From: Lachnospiraceae bacterium
GTDB taxonomy: Bacteria; Bacillota; Clostridia; Lachnospirales; Lachnospiraceae
Length of the DNA: 64,000 bases
Reading direction: 5' to 3'
NCBI GenBank assembly: GCA_910575775.1
Contig: CAJTEY010000005.1
Span: 97,267 to 161,266 of the forward strand
The notes beneath the pieces are model-generated. The model was not told the DNA's origin. It was given only the letters and a program-made list of their open reading frames with translations, and did no database searches. A program made the translations under genes and the position numbers. Below are positions 8,799 through 18,094 of the stretch, piece after piece (position 1 is the stretch's first letter; the number at the start of each line of letters is the position of its first letter).

Positions 8799-9239
8799 TC
8801 AGTTCGTGTAGAGACTGGCGATTTGGAGAGACTTATCCGGGAAGTGCTCCTTGATATACATAAGATACTGCAGTGCACTGCCTTCATACGGCTGTACGTC
8901 ACCTAACAGTCCCACTTCGTAACAGCTTCTTATTACATTGATGATACAGTCTTCCGTATGTTCCTCCTTGCAGCCCTTACATTCCTTCAATATATGTGCG
9001 ATCGCCGTCTCCAATTCCACTTCGTCAAACACCTTGAAGTCCATGGTTGGGATATGAGCCATCCCCTGCGCTACGTCTCTTCTGGGTGCCTGCTTGTAAG
9101 CGGTGATGCACTGTTTTCCGTATCCTATGATACAATTGTTCTTCTGACATTGTCCGCATGTCGTTTCCTGTCGACAGCAATTCTCCAAATCATTTTCTAC
9201 CAGCCCGGCATTTAATCCTTTTTTGTGTGATTCTGCCAT
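8799..9239 (-). CDS. Small cysteine-rich protein, unknown function
   Basis: A 146-residue soluble protein of no family I recognise. It has two cysteine clusters: an N-terminal one around CCRQETTCGQCQKNNC and a central one, CKGCKEEHTEDC. With further single cysteines this suggests metal or Fe-S binding. The C-terminal half (about 75-146) is helical and ends near YIKEHFPDKSLQIASLYTN. I start it at the second methionine (9239) because the upstream ATG (9254) is itself part of the GGAGG ribosome site. It is monocistronic and ends against the 8679-8723 hairpin. It could be a redox or metal sensor; that is a guess. Confidence 0.65.
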   Translation of the reverse strand: MAESHKKGLNAGLVENDLENCCRQETTCGQCQKNNCIIGYGKQCITAYKQAPRRDVAQGMAHIPTMDFKVFDEVELETAIAHILKECKGCKEEHTEDCIINVIRSCYEVGLLGDVQPYEGSALQYLMYIKEHFPDKSLQIASLYTN

Positions 9240-9529
9240 GCTTTTAACCTCCATATCCTTTATAGTCTGATTGTATGTACACTATAGCACGGTGGTTTGG
9301 CACAGACAATAGGATTTTCTTTAAAGTTCATGGAAAAAGGTGTGGACTTCTCGCCTATGCAGCTTACAAAACGGCGGTCTGGCAGGCAGATGAGTCTGTG
9401 GAAATCGCGACAGCATGCCGATACATATAACAGACGAAACCGAATATCCAGGCAGAACAGTTTACATAACAGGATATTCATAAACCACGGACACAGGGAA
9501 GTGTCTTATCATCAAAAGGACGTGATACT

Positions 9530-10141
9530 ATGAAAATCGGCGAAGCGCAGAAAGCCTACAGGCAACAGATCAGTCTCCTAAGAGGACAAAAGAGAGACTT
9601 TGTGAAGCAGCGGGAGGAAAACCGCAAAAAACTGGAGGAGGCCCGAAAGAAAAGCGAGGAACAGGGCGTGACCTTTGAGTTTTCCGAGGCCTATCTGGAG
9701 CGGGAAAAAGAATTGCAGGAAAAAATCGATGAGCTTTCCGGCCAGATCAATAAAAACGAAAAGACGCTTGACGAACTGATTGAGCAGGAAGTCGGCATTT
9801 TTAACAGTGTGGTGGCCGAGCAGCAAGGCGACGCGTGGAAGGAGTACGGCGAGGAGATGGCCAAGTGTCTGGAGATTGCCAGAAGAATCAGCCGGGGTGA
9901 CCGCGTGCCCGCGCAGGACGAAAAGAAGCTGATGGACTTCAACATGGACATCTACAAGATGGCCAAGGAGATGGCGGCCATGAATATGGAGGGGGAACAC
10001 AAGGAGTGGGAGTCCCTCTGGGGCGAAGAGGAGGAGAAGGAGTACGCCGATCCCTTTGAAGAGTCCCAGAATGCGGAGACGGATGTGGAGATGCCCGAGG
10101 GCATGGAGGCGGAAGCCGAAGCGGAGGTTCCTTCCGAATAG
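9530..10141 (+). CDS. Coiled-coil acidic protein, unknown function
   Basis: A 203-residue cytoplasmic protein without signal or membrane segment. Residues about 1-95 are almost entirely charged heptads (LRGQKRDFVKQREENRKKL...) and should form a long coiled coil. The middle (about 96-150) is helical, and the last 50 residues are very acidic and low complexity (EEEEKEYADPFEESQ, then alternating Glu-Ala). Proteins of this shape are common hypotheticals in Lachnospiraceae. A short preceding frame (9297-9533) overlaps its start codon but is not convincing. The MATE remnant begins 9 bp downstream. No function is assigned. Confidence 0.65.
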   Translation: MKIGEAQKAYRQQISLLRGQKRDFVKQREENRKKLEEARKKSEEQGVTFEFSEAYLEREKELQEKIDELSGQINKNEKTLDELIEQEVGIFNSVVAEQQGDAWKEYGEEMAKCLEIARRISRGDRVPAQDEKKLMDFNMDIYKMAKEMAAMNMEGEHKEWESLWGEEEEKEYADPFEESQNAETDVEMPEGMEAEAEAEVPSE

Positions 10142-10150
10142 CAGGAGAGG

Positions 10151-10890
10151 GTGTGTACAGGTATGAAAGGTGCGAAAGACATGACCAGGGGTAATCCGTT
10201 TGTCTTGCTGTCCGGCTTTGCATTCTCTTTGTTGATCGGCAATGTGTTCCAGCAGTTATATACCTTTGTGGACACAATGATCGTTGGAAAATATCTCGGT
10301 GTGACGGCACTGGCCGCTCTGGGTGCAACAGAGTGGCTGGTGTTTGTCATGTTTGGGTGTGTGCATTTCGTTTTGCTATAATATTCTGGCGGCGTTTCTG
10401 AGGGCGGCGGGCGACAGCAGAACGCCGCTTATCGCCGTTTCCCTGGCGGCGGTCTGCAACATGGTTCTGGATTTTTTGTTTGTGGTGATACTGCATCTGG
10501 GGGTATTTGGGGCAGCATTTGCCACGCTGCTATCGCAGATGCTTTCTGCGGTCTGCTGCCTGAGGGCAGTCAGGACCGGCGGCCTTTTTCTGGCTTTTGT
10601 ATCTGCTCTATATTGTGCGGGCCTGTGTGCCGGGCATGGGAAATACGGTACTGCCCATGTGCTCCAGCTTTCTGCAGCTATTCATGCGGGTAGGATGTGC
10701 CTTTTTTCTGACGAAAAGGATTGGTCAGACAGGTGTATTCTGGGGAGAAATCAGTGCGTGGCTTTTGGCGGATGTGTTTTTGTGCCTGTGTCTGCTGTGG
10801 GTATACCGGCGGCAGGTTATGATACGGGAGGAACAGCAGCGAAGCATTTTACATGTGATACGCCACATAAAGGGAATCTTTTCAAGATAA
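10151..10890 (+). pseudogene. Degenerate MATE-family efflux transporter
   Basis: Pieces of a multidrug MATE transporter survive in at least three reading frames. The N-terminus (10151-10381) includes the typical GNVFQQLYTFVDTMIVGKYLG segment in two parts. A second piece, around YNILAAFLRAAGDSRTPL, sits in another frame from about 10375. A late segment, RACVPGMGNTVLPM..., runs at 10597-10890. Roughly 50 residues are missing between the first two pieces, and a much larger block before the last. A working MATE protein is about 450 residues; this locus could encode at most half. It is a dead gene produced by internal deletions and frameshifts. Confidence 0.85.
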
Positions 10891-10968
10891 TGATTGCAAA
10901 AAAGCGGAAAATACTGATAAAATTAAAATGACGTTTCAAAGGGAGAACACAACACGGAGGAATCAAAG

Positions 10969-11328
10969 ATGAAACCGATGGTACTTTATTACGCGAAATG
11001 CTCTACCTGTCAGAAAGCCTTGAAGTGGCTGGAGGAAAAGGGGATAGCATACGAGGGCCGTCCGATCAAGGAAGAAAATCCGACTGCGGACGAACTGAAG
11101 AGCTGGCATGGACAAAGCGCCCTGCCTCTTAAGAGATTTTTTAACACCAGCGGCCTGCTCTATAAGGAGATGGGACTGAAGGACAGGCTGTCCAGCATGA
11201 GCGAAGAGGAACAGTTTGCGCTCCTTGCCACGGACGGGATGCTTGTAAAAAGACCGATTCTTGTAAGCGAAAAAGGGGTGTGTCCAGGCTTTAAGGAGGC
11301 GGCGTGGGAGGAAATCCTTCTAAAATAG
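10969..11328 (+). CDS. ArsC/Spx-family thioredoxin-fold protein
   Basis: A 119-residue protein of the arsenate reductase ArsC / Spx / YffB family. Near the N-terminus, YAKCSTCQKALKWLEEKG carries the CxxC redox motif, and LLATDGMLVKRPILV near residue 90 carries the conserved arginine before the cis-proline. A CGGAGG-like site precedes the ATG. No ars operon genes are adjacent, so arsenate detoxification is not supported by context. A YffB-like thiol-dependent reductase is as likely, and Spx itself is less likely because its RNA polymerase-binding features cannot be judged. Family certain, role open. Confidence 0.8.
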   Translation: MKPMVLYYAKCSTCQKALKWLEEKGIAYEGRPIKEENPTADELKSWHGQSALPLKRFFNTSGLLYKEMGLKDRLSSMSEEEQFALLATDGMLVKRPILVSEKGVCPGFKEAAWEEILLK

Positions 11329-11403
11329 GAGGCGGTGGACGAAGAAGATCTTAACTTGGGAAATGGATCGGAGCAGGATGGGGAGACAGCCAGGGAGTGA
11401 GAG

Positions 11404-12189
11404 ATGGTACAGGACATTTTCAACGAGTACGCAAGATTTCCACAGGTGCACGGCATGACGATAGGCGGCTCCCGCGCCGTCAAGAGAAATGACGGGTTTT
11501 CGGACTATGACGTGTATGTCTACTGTACAGAGTCGGTAGCCGCAGAACAAAGGCGCGGTGTGCTGGAGAAATACTGCGGCGGCATGGCACTTGACAGCCA
11601 CGGCAGGGAGCATGAGGATGTCTGCATGATGGATGACGGCACCGAGTTGAACATCGTGTACCGCAATCTTGATGAGTTCCTGGCAGGCATTGACCGGGTG
11701 GTGACACGGCACGAGGTGTTGGACGGGTGTACCACGGGCATGTGGCACAATCTTCTGACGGGCCGGATCGCATACGACAAAGGCGGTCTTCTGGCGGCGG
11801 CCAAGGAGAAATATCGTGTGCCTTATCCACAGGAACTGAAGAATAACATAATCAGTCATCATATGAATTTGATTAAGTACGGGCTTCCCTCCTTCATGGA
11901 ACAGATCGGGAAAGCCATGAAGCGCGGGGATTTGGTGCATATCAACCAGAGCGTCAGCCGTTTTCTGGACTCCTATTTTGATATTATTTTTGCCCTGAAT
12001 GAGAAGCAGCATCCCGGGGAAAAGCGGCTGATACAGATCTGCCAGGAAGAATGCAGCATTCTGCCTGCCAGATTCGAGCTGAATATCCGGCTGCTGCTCA
12101 ACAGCATGTTCAAAGATCCGGCGGCGGTTTCCGTGGTGGACGTTATGGTGTCGGAGCTTGAGAAGGTGATCGGTGAGACGCTTGCGTAG
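11404..12189 (+). CDS. Nucleotidyltransferase-fold protein (DUF4037-like)
   Basis: A 261-residue protein with an N-terminal minimal nucleotidyltransferase domain. The GGSRAVKRNDGFSDYDVYVY stretch (residues about 18-40) has the GS-x-DxD pattern of aminoglycoside and antibiotic nucleotidyltransferases, and a third acidic residue is likely in the ELNIVY strand. The C-terminal 130 residues are helical and contain the conserved LKNNIISHHMNLIKYGLPSF segment seen in DUF4037-type proteins. It could modify an aminoglycoside or a cellular small molecule or RNA. I see no resistance context. It ends 180 bp before argJ. Confidence 0.7.
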   Translation: MVQDIFNEYARFPQVHGMTIGGSRAVKRNDGFSDYDVYVYCTESVAAEQRRGVLEKYCGGMALDSHGREHEDVCMMDDGTELNIVYRNLDEFLAGIDRVVTRHEVLDGCTTGMWHNLLTGRIAYDKGGLLAAAKEKYRVPYPQELKNNIISHHMNLIKYGLPSFMEQIGKAMKRGDLVHINQSVSRFLDSYFDIIFALNEKQHPGEKRLIQICQEECSILPARFELNIRLLLNSMFKDPAAVSVVDVMVSELEKVIGETLA

Positions 12190-12227
12190 GGGCGAGGTTG
12201 CAATACCTGCGGGTTTATTGTATATTA

Positions 12228-12323
12228 GAGTGAAAAGAACTTCTAAAGCTTAGCAGCAAAGGCTGCTTCGCTAAGAAGTTCTATCATTTCACTCAAGAGA
12301 ATGCTAAAAGGGCAGCATTCTCT
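12228..12323 (+). promoter_or_regulatory. Double-hairpin leader before argJ
   Basis: Two nested perfect pairings form one long hairpin: GAGTGAAA (12228-12235) with TTTCACTC (12287-12294), and AGAACTTCT (12236-12244) with AGAAGTTCT (12274-12282). CTTAGC/GCTAAG pair inside. A second hairpin follows at once, AGAGAATGCT (12296-12305) with AGCATTCTCT (12314-12323). It lies in the argJ 5' region. It may act as a leader attenuator or be a small palindromic repeat element. No ArgR box was recognised with confidence. Confidence 0.5.
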
Positions 12324-12369
12324 GCGTTGATTTGTGCTTTGGCTTAATTTTATAGAAAAGAGGATGAAA

Positions 12370-13599
12370 ATGGCGATGAAAATCATAGAGGGCGGCGTGA
12401 CGGCGGCGGCAGGTTTTGAGGCGGCCGGCGTGGAGGCGGCGGTCAAATATCAGAACAGAAAGGACATGGCGCTGATTTACAGTCAGGCGCCCTGTCAGGC
12501 AGCAGGGGTTTTTACCGGCAATGTGGTGAAGGCAGCACCTGTTTTGTGGGATAAAGAAATTGTGGCTCATTCCCCATACGCGCAGGCAGTTGTGGTCAAC
12601 TCAGGCATTGCCAACGCCTGCACGGGTAAGCAGGGGTATGAGTGCTGCAGGCAGACGGCGCAGAAAGCGGGGGAGGCGCTCGGCATTTCGCCAGATGCCG
12701 TTCTCGTGGCGTCTACCGGCGTGATCGGCTGGCAGATTCCTGTGGAAAAGATTGTGGCGGGTGTGGACAGGCTGGTACAGACCAAGGCGCACACGCCGGA
12801 AGCGGGTCTTGCGGCCGTGGAGGCCATTATGACCACGGACACGAAGCCGAAACAGGCGGCAGTGCAGATCGAGATCGGGGGAAAGACGGTGACTGTGGGC
12901 GGTATGTGCAAAGGCTCCGGCATGATTCACCCGAATATGAGTACCATGCTCTGCTTTATCACGACGGATATCGCGATTTCCAGGGCACTTCTGCAGGAGG
13001 CGCTAAGCGAGGATGTGAAAGATACCTTTAACATGGTATCCGTGGACGGCGATACTTCCACCAACGATACGCTGGTTGTGCTGGCGAACGGCCTGGCGGG
13101 AAATGCCGAGATCACGGAGAAAAATGAGGACTACGACAAATTTAGGGAAGCCCTGCATTATATAGATGAGACGCTGGCGAAGAAGATGGCCGGGGACGGG
13201 GAAGGCGCGACAGCTCTGTTCGAGGCGAAAGTGATTCATGCGGCCACGAAAGAGGAGGCGCGGATGTTATGCAAGTCCGTGATCTGTTCCAGCCTGACCA
13301 AGGCCATGATCTATGGCCACGACGCCAACGTGGGCCGGATCATGTGCGCTCTGGGGTATGCAGGCGTGAACTTCGATCCGGAGCAGGTGGATCTTTACTG
13401 CGAGGCCGACGGACACCGTATGCAGATCTGTAAGGACGGTATGCTGACTGATTATGACGAGGAGGAGGCGACAAAACTCCTTTCTGCTCCAGAAGTCAGC
13501 GTGATCGTGGACATGAAGCGCGGTGATGCACAGGCGGCCGCCTGGGGCTGCGATCTGACACACGAGTACGTCAATATCAACGCGGACTACCGCAGCTGA
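12370..13599 (+). CDS. argJ: Glutamate N-acetyltransferase / amino-acid acetyltransferase ArgJ
   Basis: The protein is about 409 residues from the chosen ATG. It transfers the acetyl group of N-acetylornithine to glutamate, making the cyclic arginine pathway; the bifunctional form also uses acetyl-CoA. Signatures are [15 protein letters not shown], and [14 protein letters not shown], in which T192 is the autocleavage nucleophile that separates the alpha and beta chains. Three ATGs are close together (12364, 12370, 12376). AAAAGAGG at 12356-12363 best fits 12370. argB and argD follow in the same direction (32 and 121 bp apart). argC is not in this cluster. Confidence 0.95.
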   Translation: MAMKIIEGGVTAAAGFEAAGVEAAVKYQNRKDMALIYSQAPCQAAGVFTGNVVKAAPVLWDKEIVAHSPYAQAVVVNSGIANACTGKQGYECCRQTAQKAGEALGISPDAVLVASTGVIGWQIPVEKIVAGVDRLVQTKAHTPEAGLAAVEAIMTTDTKPKQAAVQIEIGGKTVTVGGMCKGSGMIHPNMSTMLCFITTDIAISRALLQEALSEDVKDTFNMVSVDGDTSTNDTLVVLANGLAGNAEITEKNEDYDKFREALHYIDETLAKKMAGDGEGATALFEAKVIHAATKEEARMLCKSVICSSLTKAMIYGHDANVGRIMCALGYAGVNFDPEQVDLYCEADGHRMQICKDGMLTDYDEEEATKLLSAPEVSVIVDMKRGDAQAAAWGCDLTHEYVNINADYRS

Positions 13600-13631
13600 T
13601 TATTATTATTAATGAAAAGAGGCATAATTTC

Positions 13632-14531
13632 ATGGAACAGCAGGAAATGGACAAAATTCTGGGCAAAGCGGAGGTCTTGATCGAGGCTCTTCCCTACATC
13701 CGGAAATTCAACAGGAAAATCATCGTGGTCAAGTACGGCGGCAGCGCCATGAGCAATGAGGAGCTGCAGAAAAATGTCATCAAGGATGTGACGCTTCTGA
13801 AGCTGGTAGGATTTAAGCCGATTATCGTTCACGGCGGCGGCAAGGAGATCAGCCGCTGGGTCGGCAAGGTCGGCAAGGAGGCGAAGTTCGTGAACGGGCT
13901 TCGGGTGACGGACGAAGAGACGATGGAAATTGCAGAGATGGTTCTGAACAAAGTCAACAAAAACCTTGTCAGGATGGTGGAAGAGCTGGGCGTCAAGGCG
14001 GTCGGCATCAGCGGCAAGGATGCGGGGCTTCTGCAGTGCAGGAAGAGATATGCGGACGGCGAGGACATCGGTTTCGTGGGCGAGATCTGCAGCGTGGATC
14101 CGAAGGTGCTTTACGATCTTCTGGAGAAGGATTTTCTGCCCATTGTGGCGCCCATCGGTCTTGACGAGCAGTTTATGACCTACAATATCAATGCGGACGA
14201 TGCGGCCTGTGCCATCGCAAAGGCGGTGGGTGCGGACAAGCTCGTATTTCTCACGGATATCGAGGGTCTGTACAGGGATATCAACGATAAGTCCAGCTTT
14301 ATCTCGAGACTGACGGCGGCCCAGGCGGAAGAGCTGATCGGGAGCGGCTGCATCGGCGGCGGTATGCTACCGAAGCTTGGAAACTGCACGGATGCCATCA
14401 GGGAAGGGGTAAACCGGGTGCATATTCTGGACGGCCGGATTGCCCACTGCCTGCTGCTTGAGATCTTTACCGACCACGGTATCGGCACGGCGATCATTGC
14501 GGATCAGGATAAGGAAACGATACCCGGCTGA
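13632..14531 (+). CDS. argB: Acetylglutamate kinase ArgB
   Basis: A 299-residue amino-acid kinase that phosphorylates N-acetylglutamate in the second arginine step. Typical motifs are VVKYGGSAM, the glycine-rich [15 protein letters not shown] with [20 protein letters not shown], and the late IGGGMLPKL with a lysine expected to touch ATP. An N-terminal helix ([20 protein letters not shown]) is present, as in arginine-sensitive hexameric enzymes, so feedback inhibition is likely. The length is normal. It sits between argJ and argD. Confidence 0.96.
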   Translation: MEQQEMDKILGKAEVLIEALPYIRKFNRKIIVVKYGGSAMSNEELQKNVIKDVTLLKLVGFKPIIVHGGGKEISRWVGKVGKEAKFVNGLRVTDEETMEIAEMVLNKVNKNLVRMVEELGVKAVGISGKDAGLLQCRKRYADGEDIGFVGEICSVDPKVLYDLLEKDFLPIVAPIGLDEQFMTYNINADDAACAIAKAVGADKLVFLTDIEGLYRDINDKSSFISRLTAAQAEELIGSGCIGGGMLPKLGNCTDAIREGVNRVHILDGRIAHCLLLEIFTDHGIGTAIIADQDKETIPG

Positions 14532-14652
14532 GCGGGGCAGATCGCGGCAATAGGAAATTATAATCGGCTGGCATCAATTGCACCGCAGTCCTATGCAGAT
14601 CATAAAACCAGCGGTTCCGAAATAGAGGGAGACAGAAAGAAGGCGGGAAACA

Positions 14653-15858
14653 ATGAGCACAAAAATGCAAAAATATATAGATGAGGCGGAGCAGGCCCTG
14701 CTTCACACATACAACCGTTATCAGGTCGTGTTTGACAAAGGAGAGGGCGTGTACCTTTATGACACGGACGGAAAGAAATATCTGGATTTCGTGTCCGGTA
14801 TCGCCGTGTTTGCGCTCGGTTACCACAATGAGGCGTACAACAATGCGTTGAAAAATCAGATTGACAAGATCATCCATACCTCGAATTACTATTACAATGT
14901 GCCGGCTGTCGAAGCGGCGAAAAAGCTTAAAGAGATATCGGGTATGGACCGCGTCTTCTTTACCAACAGCGGAGCGGAGGCTGTCGAGGGCGCGATCAAG
15001 ACGGCGCGCAAATATGCATACCTGAAAGACGGGAGAACGGATCACGAAATCATCGCCATGAATCACTCCTTCCACGGACGCACGATGGGAGCGCTTTCAG
15101 TGACGGGAAATCCCCATTACAGGGAAGCCTTTGAGCCGATGATCGGCAATATCCGCTTTGCGGATCTGAACGATTTTGACAGCGTGATGGCGCAGGTGAC
15201 GGACAAAACCTGTGCGATTCTTTTTGAGACCGTGCAGGGGGAGGGAGGCATTTACCCTGCCACGGAGGAATTTATGAGAAAGGTCAGGGCGCTTTGTGAC
15301 GAGCGGGATATCCTGATGATATTAGATGAGATCCAGTGCGGTATGGGGCGCACGGGAACTATGTTTGCCTGGCAGCGCTATGACGTTAAGCCGGATGTGA
15401 TGGCAGCGGCCAAGGCGCTCGGCTGCGGTGTGCCTGTGGGCGCATTTCTGATGACGGAGAAGGTGGGGGGAAACTCCCTCGCGGCGGGAGATCACGGCAC
15501 CACCTACGGCGGCAACCCTCTGGCGTGCGCTGCGGTCAGCAAGGTGATTGATCTGTTTCAAGAGCAGGATGTGCTTGCCAATGTGAACAGAGTCGGTGCC
15601 TGTCTGGAGAAACGGCTTGACGAGCTTGCCGCAGAGTTTTCCTGCGTGGAGGCAAGACGCGGTGTGGGTCTGATGCAGGGGCTTGTATTTGACCGCCCTG
15701 TGGGAGATATCATCACGGAGGCGATGGAGCGGGGGCTTGTGCTGATCAATGCGGGGACGAGCATTATTCGTTTTGTGCCGCCGCTTGTTATCACGGAGGA
15801 ACATGTGGACGATATGATATCGATTCTGCGCGAGAGTTTGCGGGCGTGTGAAGCGTGA
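14653..15858 (+). CDS. argD: Acetylornithine aminotransferase ArgD
   Basis: A 401-residue class-III PLP aminotransferase converting N-acetylglutamate semialdehyde to N-acetylornithine. The motif LDEIQCGMGRTG is followed by the PLP-binding lysine K254 in AAAKALGCGVPVGAFL, and TYGGNPLACA gives the phosphate contact. The first residues match ArgD (YNRYQVVFDKGEGVYLYDTDGKKYLDF). The GGAG-type site is GGCGGGAAAC before the ATG. It closes the arg cluster; the next gene, a binding protein, is unrelated. Confidence 0.95.
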   Translation: MSTKMQKYIDEAEQALLHTYNRYQVVFDKGEGVYLYDTDGKKYLDFVSGIAVFALGYHNEAYNNALKNQIDKIIHTSNYYYNVPAVEAAKKLKEISGMDRVFFTNSGAEAVEGAIKTARKYAYLKDGRTDHEIIAMNHSFHGRTMGALSVTGNPHYREAFEPMIGNIRFADLNDFDSVMAQVTDKTCAILFETVQGEGGIYPATEEFMRKVRALCDERDILMILDEIQCGMGRTGTMFAWQRYDVKPDVMAAAKALGCGVPVGAFLMTEKVGGNSLAAGDHGTTYGGNPLACAAVSKVIDLFQEQDVLANVNRVGACLEKRLDELAAEFSCVEARRGVGLMQGLVFDRPVGDIITEAMERGLVLINAGTSIIRFVPPLVITEEHVDDMISILRESLRACEA

Positions 15859-15925
15859 GCGGATGAATACCCCAAATGCGGGATTTTAGAGGTGGTTTGA
15901 AGATTTGGTATAAAGGAGAGCGGAA

Positions 15926-17440
15926 TTGACATTTAAGAAAAGATTATTTATGATCCTCGCGGTTGTTCTGATTGCGGGTGGTCTTTATGGGGCGGGAAAG
16001 CTCGGTCTGGCCGTGCTGCCGCTGGCAGAGGAAGAGTTGGCGGAGGATTCTCTCTTCAGACATAGGGAAACGCTGTATCTGTGGTATGCGGATGAGGGGC
16101 TTACGGATTATTTAAACGGTGTGGCAGTTTCTTACAACGAGTATCAGGAAGAGGTGCGCGTGGTTCCGGTTTACACACAGGGGCTGGAATATCTGGAGAC
16201 GATCAATCAGGCGTCCCTGCAGGGGGAGGAAATACCGGATCTGTATATTGTCAGCAACGATGCTCTGGAAAAAGCGTATCTGGCGGGTCTTGCCAGTGAG
16301 GTGAAACTGCCGGAAGGGGTGCAGCCCATGGAGGAACTGCTGCCGGGAACGGCAGTCAGGGCAGTGACATATCATGACAGGCGAATCGGTTATCCTTTCT
16401 ATTATGAGACGAGCTGTCTTCTCTATAACAGGACATATCTGGAGGATTGGGCGAGGGCGCAGATTATAGCGGAGAGAGATCAGGCGCTGGCGGAAGATGC
16501 GCAGGAACAGGCAGACAGCGGCGACGTGGTGGAAGAGGTCCGGGAGGCGCAGGAGGAGGAAGCGGTTTCCGGGGAGGAGATCGAAGCCAAAATCGGGGAG
16601 GCCATTCCCGAGACAATAGATGAAATTCTGTCCTTTGCGGATGTCTATGACGCGCCGGAGCAGGTGGAAGCAGTCTTTAAATGGGACGTGTCGGATATCT
16701 TTTATAATTATTTTATTGTTGGGGACTATATTGACGTGGGCGGTGAGAACGGCGACAATGCGGATTCCATCGGGATCTACAACGAAAACGCGATCAAAGC
16801 GCTTCGTGTGTACCAGAATCTGAACCAGTTTTTTTCAATAGATACGAAGGAAATCAGTTATGACGGTGTTTTGCAGGACTTCCTGGACGGTAAGATTGTC
16901 TACACGGTTGCTACTACGGATGCGCTGTCAAAGCTTGAGAAAGCCCGGGAGGAAGGTGCATTTTCCTATGAGTACGGTGTGACCCGGGTGCCGGATGTGA
17001 GCGGGGAGCTTGGCTCCGCGTCCCTGTCCGTGACACAGTGCGTCGGGGTCAACGGCTATTCCACGAAAAAGGAGATGGCAAACGACTTTGCGGTGTATCT
17101 GACACAGTACAACACACAGGAACTTTATGCGAGAACAGGGAAACTGCCCGTACACTGTGACGGGGAGACGTACGACAACCCGAATGCTGCGGCTTTTCTG
17201 GAGGAGTATGCGAGATCGGTTCCCATGCCGAAGATGATAGAGACAAGCAATTTCTGGGTACAGCTTGAGATTGCGTTTGCCAGAATCTGGGAGGGGGAGG
17301 ACGCCAACGACGAACTGCGGGCGTTGTCCGAGCAGATTATGGGGCAGGTGCTTGGCGAAGCGTACACAGAGGAATATATTGATGTGCCGGTTCCTGTGGA
17401 GGAAACCGAGGAAGAGGAGGAGTCACAGGAGCAGGAATAG
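15926..17440 (+). CDS. Membrane-anchored extracellular solute-binding protein
   Basis: A 504-residue bacterial extracellular solute-binding protein, family 1 like. Residues about 5-32 form one hydrophobic segment without a lipobox cysteine, so the protein is probably anchored by an uncleaved signal. The ligand-binding fold follows (LYLWYADEGLTDYLNGVAVSYNEY, IPDLYIVSND, GYPFYYETSCLLYN). A charged, low-complexity insert sits at about residues 190-235, between YLEDWARAQ and PETIDEIL, and the C-terminus is Glu-rich. TTG at 15926 is used: AAAGGAGAG is 6 nt upstream and no ATG fits. No permease or ATPase gene is near, so it is an orphan and may be a sensor or auxiliary protein. Confidence 0.8.
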   Translation: MTFKKRLFMILAVVLIAGGLYGAGKLGLAVLPLAEEELAEDSLFRHRETLYLWYADEGLTDYLNGVAVSYNEYQEEVRVVPVYTQGLEYLETINQASLQGEEIPDLYIVSNDALEKAYLAGLASEVKLPEGVQPMEELLPGTAVRAVTYHDRRIGYPFYYETSCLLYNRTYLEDWARAQIIAERDQALAEDAQEQADSGDVVEEVREAQEEEAVSGEEIEAKIGEAIPETIDEILSFADVYDAPEQVEAVFKWDVSDIFYNYFIVGDYIDVGGENGDNADSIGIYNENAIKALRVYQNLNQFFSIDTKEISYDGVLQDFLDGKIVYTVATTDALSKLEKAREEGAFSYEYGVTRVPDVSGELGSASLSVTQCVGVNGYSTKKEMANDFAVYLTQYNTQELYARTGKLPVHCDGETYDNPNAAAFLEEYARSVPMPKMIETSNFWVQLEIAFARIWEGEDANDELRALSEQIMGQVLGEAYTEEYIDVPVPVEETEEEEESQEQE

Positions 17441-17500
17441 CGGTATCTTCCGGCGGCCTTAAGACAATAAGGAATAATTGCCGGCTAATATGGTCAACCT

Positions 17501-17533
17501 AAGACAAGGCAGAGTACTGTCTTGTCTTATTTT
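17501..17533 (+). terminator. Terminator after the orphan binding protein
   Basis: AAGACAAGGCAG (17501-17512) pairs with CTGTCTTGTCTT (17517-17528), with one G-T pair, followed by ATTTTAT. It separates the binding protein gene from the DMT-type transporter gene. Confidence 0.75.
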
Positions 17534-17578
17534 ATGCCATAGAAAATTGCGACAGTGCAGACCATGCAGGAGGGAATT

Positions 17579-18010
17579 ATGTTAGGATTTTGGATTGCCA
17601 TTTTATCAGGCGCACTGATGAGTGTACAGGGAGTCTTCAATACACAGGTCACCAAACAGTCGGGGATCTGGGTCGCGAACGCCTTTGTGCAGTTCACGGC
17701 GCTTTTAGTCTGTCTGGCCGTCTGGCTTGCCACGAACCGGGCTTCCTTTGCCGCGCTGTGGAAGGTGGAGCCGAAGTATATGCTGCTTGGCGGCGCCATC
17801 GGCACGTTTATCACATACACCGTTATCAAGAGTATGGAGCAGCTCGGGCCGGCGCGCTCCGTGATGTTCATTGTGGTATCCCAGCTTATTATCGCCTATA
17901 TCATTGAAGTATTCGGGCTTTTCGGGGTAGAGAGGCAGCCCCTGGAAATGAAAAAAGTGCTGGGAGCAGGCGTGATGATTGCAGGAATCGTTATTTTTAA
18001 GTGGACATAG
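17579..18010 (+). CDS. DMT superfamily membrane protein (DUF606/YdcZ-like)
   Basis: A 143-residue membrane protein with four or five hydrophobic helices (about 3-22, 34-55, 68-88, 92-115, 122-141). The opening LGFWIAILSGALMSVQGVFNTQV with conserved Gln and Asn, and later WVANAFVQFTALL, match the DUF606 half-size drug/metabolite transporters. These dimerise to make a full ten-helix unit. AGGAGGG precedes the ATG at 17579; the earlier in-frame TTG has no site. Substrate unknown. Confidence 0.8.
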   Translation: MLGFWIAILSGALMSVQGVFNTQVTKQSGIWVANAFVQFTALLVCLAVWLATNRASFAALWKVEPKYMLLGGAIGTFITYTVIKSMEQLGPARSVMFIVVSQLIIAYIIEVFGLFGVERQPLEMKKVLGAGVMIAGIVIFKWT

Positions 18011-18094
18011 GCCGAGATTTATCTTACAATAAAAATACAGTGCATAGCGGGAACCTCCCAGCGGGCAGCGAAGCCCGGAAGGGAGACTGTGCAG

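Noticed and set aside
9297..9533. Plus-strand 78-codon frame before the coiled-coil gene, overlapping its ATG.
   Set aside because: TTG start without a ribosome site, no family resemblance and a residue mix typical of noncoding sequence.
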